Shown here piece by piece: positions 12,495-64,000 of a stretch of 64,000 nucleotides of DNA. Origin of the DNA: Pterois miles (taxonomy: Eukaryota > Chordata > Actinopteri > Perciformes > Scorpaenidae); NCBI GenBank assembly GCA_947000775.1, contig CAMQGK010000514.1, forward strand, positions 5,234,501-5,298,500, given 5' to 3'. The position numbers and the translations under genes are program-made. Each line of letters starts with the position of its first letter. The first letter of the stretch is position 1. A model generated the notes under the pieces. That model saw nothing but the letters and a program-made list of their open reading frames with translations. It had not been told where the DNA came from and ran no database searches.

Positions 12495-13773
12495 AATTTG
12501 GGGGTTTTGGACTGTTTTTTGGACATTTGAGGACATCATCTTTGGCTCTGGGAATCTGTGACGGACATTTTTCAAGTTTTCTGACATTAATCCTAAAAAA
12601 TAATCAACAGATTACCAAATAGTGAAAATAAAGGCATTATTATAGTGTAGATTTTGACAGCTCCACTTTCAATTCTTCGAAAAAAGCTTAAACCATTGAA
12701 GCTGACCTCAAGCCTACGTTGTCGCCTCATCCTGTGGCGGCCTCTTGGCCGGATGCACACTTACAGTCTCCAGTGAACAACTTAAGGTTTCTAAAGAAAA
12801 ACCTTCTGTTTAATATGTTTAATATACAATGAGGTATCGTCACCATACTGTATGTGTTCATGTGTTCATGCACATGATCGCGTGCAAATGTTGCGTGTGA
12901 AGCAGCCTCCTTGGGGCTGTCAGGTCATCTGCAGATGAACTCCATCACCTTCCCTTTTTTCCTCTCTCCTTGTCGCCGTCAGCTCTGCAGGTTGGGACTA
13001 ATGTAATCACAGACCCCTGCAGACGGGCCAGCGTGGCAGACAGAAGCTGGGCCAGACGTACAGGTCTGTAAACTGGTTACATTAGACCAAACAGGTCATC
13101 TGTCTCCCTCTGTAATTGGACACTGTGGATTAGAAGGAGACGGCAGCGGTTCCCAGCCAAGTGGGCTAGTTACTGTTTATTTGGAATTAATTACCAAGGA
13201 GAGTGGAAACCTCACAGTTCCCAAAGAGTGAATCCAGACACTTTAGGCCAGATTGAGAGGAAGGAGAGTGCCGTATCAAAGCCATGGCCACAGAGCTGGG
13301 ACACTTCAGTGTTTTTAACACCACTCTTACAATAGCTGACGCTTATTATGTTTGAGTCTCAGATGATGATGCAGCCGGTGTGTAGGAAGATAAGGACAAA
13401 AGCTTATACAAACGTTGCCCTCCTTCTCCAATTTGGTCACCCTAAACTGAGGCAGCGAATGAATGGATGTCTTCAACGGTGGTAACGGGTATCCTGGTGT
13501 GATGCCATTAGCTCCTCTCATGCTGTGGTTGCTTTCCAAGAGTTGAGTGAAAGGACAAGAGTATACAGTATATCTCTTAAAGCCTGTGAGACCAGAGCAT
13601 CCATCCTGGCACCAACACTTCGTCTCATTTGATCCTGAGGAGCTTTTCCCTCTCACAGGGATCACCATGCACACCACTAGAAATGCTGCACAGACGTGTT
13701 TTGATGTGTTTTGACAAGCAGGGGGAAAGAAACAAATCCACTAACACAGAGCCTCTTTAAAAGCTGCTTTTTT

Positions 13774-13779
13774 TTTATT
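13774..13779 (-). terminator. adamts6: Candidate polyadenylation signal AATAAA for adamts6
   Basis: The plus strand reads TTTATT inside a T-rich run, so the coding strand reads AATAAA. It is the first canonical hexamer downstream of the stop that I could find. The A-rich context after it makes a chance match possible. Confidence 0.35.
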
Positions 13780-14902
13780 ATATCTACTTTTTAAAAAAAG
13801 GGGCTGGTGAAGGGCTGCATCACTGCATTTTTTTCACTATGCTAAAGTTCAGTTTGCATGCAGTGAAACAAATGTACAAGTGAGACAACGTAATAAATTA
13901 GCATATAATTTACATTTGAAAAAAAAAAAAGAAATTAGTAACAGTGTACCAACATTAATACTGAATATAAAATATACGCAACTAATCACATGATGCTTTT
14001 TCATTTCTCTTGCACTTTAGGTACAGGTATAAGCAATGTGACATTCAAACATCCAAGTTCACAGCAATGAGTACCAGTTTGAGTGATTTCACTTCTCTTT
14101 TTCTGGAGGCTCCGTATCCTGCGGCCAGTAGATGAGTTAGTCCAAGCAGTCTGATTTCAAACGCCTCTCAGCATCCACTGTCCCTTCCCGACGGCCTCAT
14201 TCAAGGTTTGGTAACCGATAAAATCTGCTTGACATTGTCATACTGAAGGTGGCTACAAAAAAGTAGCAGCAGCAAAATTAGAAATTAGTTGTTAACAGCT
14301 TCGATGAGATTCTTGCACACTCCTTAAATTGTCTTTCAGATTTCTCAGACTGTACCTCCACAACGAGTGTGTGATGGAGACGCTCCCTTTCACACCAGCA
14401 GGAATGTCACCTGGGTAAGTCGGTTACAACCGGGCGAGTGTCCATTTTGTTGGTAGCACAAACAACAATACACGGTTAACAATGAAAATTCCCAGTGTGA
14501 GGTATAAACCGATACAAACAAAACAATAACATGACCAGCATTTACCAACAGAGATATTGACAAGGATATTATTTCATATTGTTTGGATCCAGCCTCACGT
14601 TTAAGCACACTGGAGGGTTGAATGGAAGCACCCATGTGATAGCACCAGAAGCCTGGGAAGGCCGTAACCCTCGGAGCAGAGCAGGAGGAAAAGAAGAGGT
14701 AAACACAGTACTCCATGGAAATAACAAAATAAAATAAAAGAGGGCGAAAGCACCATTCAGTTGGCTGTTTTTGTCTTTTTCACTGAAGATGATGAGAGGA
14801 GAGGGAAAGAGGACGAGGAGGTAACTTTAAGCCAGAATACGTGATCTGGCAACATATCCACAATGAATGTGATGTGTGTATATTTAGCATTGGCCCCTTA
14901 CT

Positions 14903-15742
14903 TAAAGGAATAGTTAAGGCATTTTGGGAAATCTGCTTATTCATTTTCTTGCTGAGAATTAGACGAGAAGATTGACACCACTCTCAAGTTTGCACACAAA
15001 AAATGAAGCTACAGCCAGGAGACGGTTAGCTTAGCTTAGCATAAAGACGGGAAGCAGCAAGCCACTCTAAAATTCACTAATTAACTGATTTCATTTTGTT
15101 TGATTAATCCTTATAAAAACAAAGTGTTCTTGGCCGGATGAAGCATCCAGAAACGGAGCTTGGCTGTGTAACTATTTTGGCATTGTGGTCACATGGGTTA
15201 TTGCAGTTTCCTGAAATGGTTTGCTATCAGAGTCAAGCGCTATACGATTAAACTATTTTAGCCCGTTCATGTATGCGGGAAGCCAACAGGAAGTCAGCAG
15301 AAGTTTTGGATGTTCATGTGTTCAACTGGCTAGGCTGGATGCACGTCATGGCTAGATGGTAAGATGCAAATTGCAAAACTCGCAAGATGGTTAAGGTCAA
15401 GCAAGATGTCAAGCAAACAGACTTCTGCAGAAGTCCAGTCAGTCCTCTCCCACTCATGTTGACCTGCATCCATCTCAACATTACTGCATTCACAACTGTC
15501 CAAATGAACCGCACCAGAGTTTGGTTAAAACAAACTAAATGCTAGTCACCCTTAGAGGTGACGATAGGTTGATGTTTTTACGCTCAGACAAAGCCACGCT
15601 AGTTGTTTCCCCGTTTACAGTCTTTATGCTCTGCTAAGCTAACCGTCTCCAGGCTAAAGCTTCACATTTACAGCACAGAAATGAGAGTGACTAGTGTCAG
15701 CCTTCTCATCTCTGCAGAAACAAATGTCGTACTATTCCTTTA
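14903..15742. mobile_element. Complete MITE with TAAAGGAATAGT terminal inverted repeats
   Basis: The left end TAAAGGAATAGT (14903-14914) is mirrored by ACTATTCCTTTA (15731-15742). Internal inverted blocks include 'agcttagcataaagac' near 15037 and its complement near 15620. Length is 840 bp with no transposase ORF. It lies inside the candidate adamts6 3' UTR. Confidence 0.7.
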
Positions 15743-17049
15743 ACCCTTGTCAGTGCTCAGTAACAGTCTTTGCTTGCAGCTGAAGTACAAAATTATGATT
15801 TTGATTAAATAATCATCCAGCTTTAAAGAGTAAGAAATACTGACTGCACTGTGATTCCAATGAACAAGCTGCTTCATAGGATATGCTCCTTCAAAATGAA
15901 TCCTTCAATAGTGAACTGAAAGCTCCTCAATGCGATGTTTTGTAAAGGCCAGTTTGGTAATAGTGTTTCATGTGGCCCAGGCACCATCTCACAATATCTT
16001 CATACTACTCTGGACTGACTCTGGGTGAGCTTTTATATATATTTTATATTTATGTTTATATTTACCGTGTATCAGTTAACAACAGAGTGAAAAAATTGAA
16101 TTTCCCCTGGGGGGAAAAAAAAAGAAAAATCTTCTTCTTCTTATTCTTTAAGTGTTAGGAACTAAGGCACCCGTCTGGGGAAAGAAAAAGTGATTTAAAA
16201 ATCCTCCTACGTGGTATTTTCTGGTCCTGGATTAACATCATATATAATATACAAATCCTTACAGTATATAAGGGTTTAACGTATGTTACAGTATGTAATA
16301 TTTTCATTCCAGCACAGAGACATTGAATATGAATTCAATCACATTACATTCCCTTCCATGACAGTAGGCTACTATCTGACACAAACATGATCAGAGGACA
16401 ATATCTCAGCTCTGCTTGGACTTGTACAATAAATATACAGTACACTGATGGGGTTCTCTGTCGTATCTGAGCGGGTAAATTGGCAAAAGTATTTACACGA
16501 AAAAGTGCACCGAAGCCAAAAGTCTGCCAGCCAATAGCACCATCACAGTCGTCCCAAAGACACTCCCACCCCCCTCTTCTAGCGAGGAGTCCTCCCCTCC
16601 GTCTCCGTCTGGGGTAACATCCTCTGCGAGCGATGTGTCCAGCACTTTGGATTCATTTAACAACAAACACGCAGGAAGACTAACAATGATATCAATAATT
16701 ATTATTATAATAAAAATAACATCACCAACGAATAATCTTCCACGTTCCACTTCACAGAAGTGAAAATTTAAAAACAGTTTGTGTCAGCGTTGTGGGCTGA
16801 GCAGTGGTTTGGATTCCACCACGATGGAGGGCAGGAGGAGGGCCAGGTGTGACAAACAGGGGAACGCTTACTTCTCGCCGCCTCTTTCGCCAGCGCCGAT
16901 CTCTCTTCCTCCGTCATCCAGGCGTCCGGAGGTCGTTTCAGTCGGCCCTGTTTTCTTCTTCTCTCCCTTTCAGTGCCGTATCAGCCTCCCTCCATCTTTC
17001 TTGCCTTTCTCTTCTTCTTCCGCTACGTCTCGCTCTCGTGCTGCCGGGG

Positions 17050-63124
<46,075 letters not shown>

Positions 63125-64000
63125 CTGTCAAAAAAACAAACCTACAATAGGATTGTTTCTTACACAAAGAAGCCTTTCTACACTTAGTTAGACATGCCAA
63201 GGTTGGATGATTAAAGTCCCCCCCCCTCCTTTTCTCTTTAACACACTGGCTGGTGTTGTTTGACTCATTTAATTTTACGACCAAACCAGTAGGAAGCTTG
63301 TCAAGAGATCTCAAATGACATGTAGTTAATGTTGATATCACACATCAACACCTCCTCATCAAAGAGAGACATTTAACCAGAGGGCTGCCTGTCTTCTCTC
63401 TGATTATACGGCTCCGTTCTGTATGTCACTGCTTATAGTGAATCCACAGCAGAGCCAATAAAATAACAGAGCAGGGAGAGTGAGCGATGGGTCATACGTC
63501 CAGGCCTAGGATTATGTTTAGTCTGTTTTGTCAGATAGAAATATGTGCGCTCACAAAGAACTCGCAGCGGCTGTTTTGGATTCTAGTAGCTTAAAGATAA
63601 AAAAAAAAAAAAAACTTCAGCTACGAAGCACACATTCGTTGTTTATTCTGCGTTGAGATGCTGAGCTTTTGGATGCTTTTCTCGCCCCATCTATCTGACA
63701 CTCAGCTTGCAGAACAAAACTTCTTTTGACCTTTTGCCAAGATGCTAAAATCATACCAAAGACACGTGCCAATAAACAAACAGATCTACTTCTTTTTGAT
63801 GCTCGCTTCTCCCGAGTCGGAGGATTCTCTCAAGGCAAAATACTACTTCGACTATTTACTATAACTCTGTGTTCTTTCCAGATGTGGCAGCTGCAACATG
63901 CAGAGGAATGCCTCCCATCCCTCGAAAGGAAAAGTGGGCCTGGTGACAACAATAACGTGGAGCTAGGTGTTATGATTGACTGCAACTTTGGCCCAGAACA
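63125..64000 (-). other. adamts6: 3' part of the next upstream adamts6 intron
   Basis: Ends at the TTTTTTGACAG acceptor of window exon 1. An A-run near 63599-63614; no exon found before the window ends. Confidence 0.8.

Larger units (their letters stand above)
1..13773. other. Intergenic DNA downstream of adamts6; no confirmed gene
   Basis: Thirteen kilobases with no exon series or long ORF resembling a known protein. It holds dispersed repeats (separate entries near 871, 1240, 2572, 4555, 9440, 10985 and 11780), a T/A palindrome at 1560-1589, a small unexplained ORF at 6624-6914, and motif-dense low-repeat stretches around 5700-6020, 8420-8700 and 12990-13250 that could be conserved non-coding elements. 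A possible exon lies at the left edge (60-111). Confidence 0.6.
13774..17049 (-). other. adamts6: Candidate adamts6 3' untranslated region
   Basis: From the stop codon downward, the first canonical AATAAA I can find on the coding strand is at 13774-13779, implying a 3' UTR of about 3.3 kb. It would include a purine-rich stretch just after the stop, an AU-rich stretch near 16030-16075 and a whole MITE at 14903-15742. The true end could be nearer if a variant signal (such as the TATAAA/AATATA strings near 16040) is used. Inference only. Confidence 0.45.

Overview
This is vertebrate genomic DNA, most probably from a percomorph teleost. Coding sequence is sparse and split into short exons with GT-AG introns. 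The spacer DNA is full of long CA/TG microsatellites, fold-back MITEs, repeats with short terminal inverted repeats, and LINE tails of the kind common in fish. No bacterial or phage features are present.

The only gene I can establish is the 3' part of adamts6 on the minus strand. Fifteen coding exons run from 63124 down to the stop codon at 17050-17052. They join in one unbroken frame of 1,984 coding bases, about 661 residues. Every junction was checked for GT/AG and for phase. In order they encode the disintegrin-like module, the first thrombospondin repeat (TSR1), the cysteine-rich module, the spacer, TSR2-TSR5 and the C-terminal PLAC domain. The signal peptide, prodomain and metalloprotease must be encoded beyond 64000. 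The exons match vertebrate ADAMTS6 as I remember it far better than the paralogue ADAMTS10, mainly in the spacer.

Layout: 1-13773 is intergenic DNA with dispersed repeats and no confirmed gene. About 13774-17049 is a candidate long 3' UTR. 17050-63124 is the adamts6 exon/intron body, with introns from 79 bp to about 6.7 kb. 63125-64000 is the start of the next upstream intron.

The non-coding part carries most of the second-look material: a tandem array of roughly 140-bp units beside exon 8; a Tc1/mariner-type hairpin element 96 bp from the exon 5 acceptor; a long TG repeat in the transcript 58 nt past the exon 3 donor; a perfect 30-bp palindrome; clusters of homeodomain-like and E-box motifs; and several repeat families present in two to five copies. 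I found no convincing new multi-gene system. Coordinates of repeats and candidate enhancers come from reading by eye.
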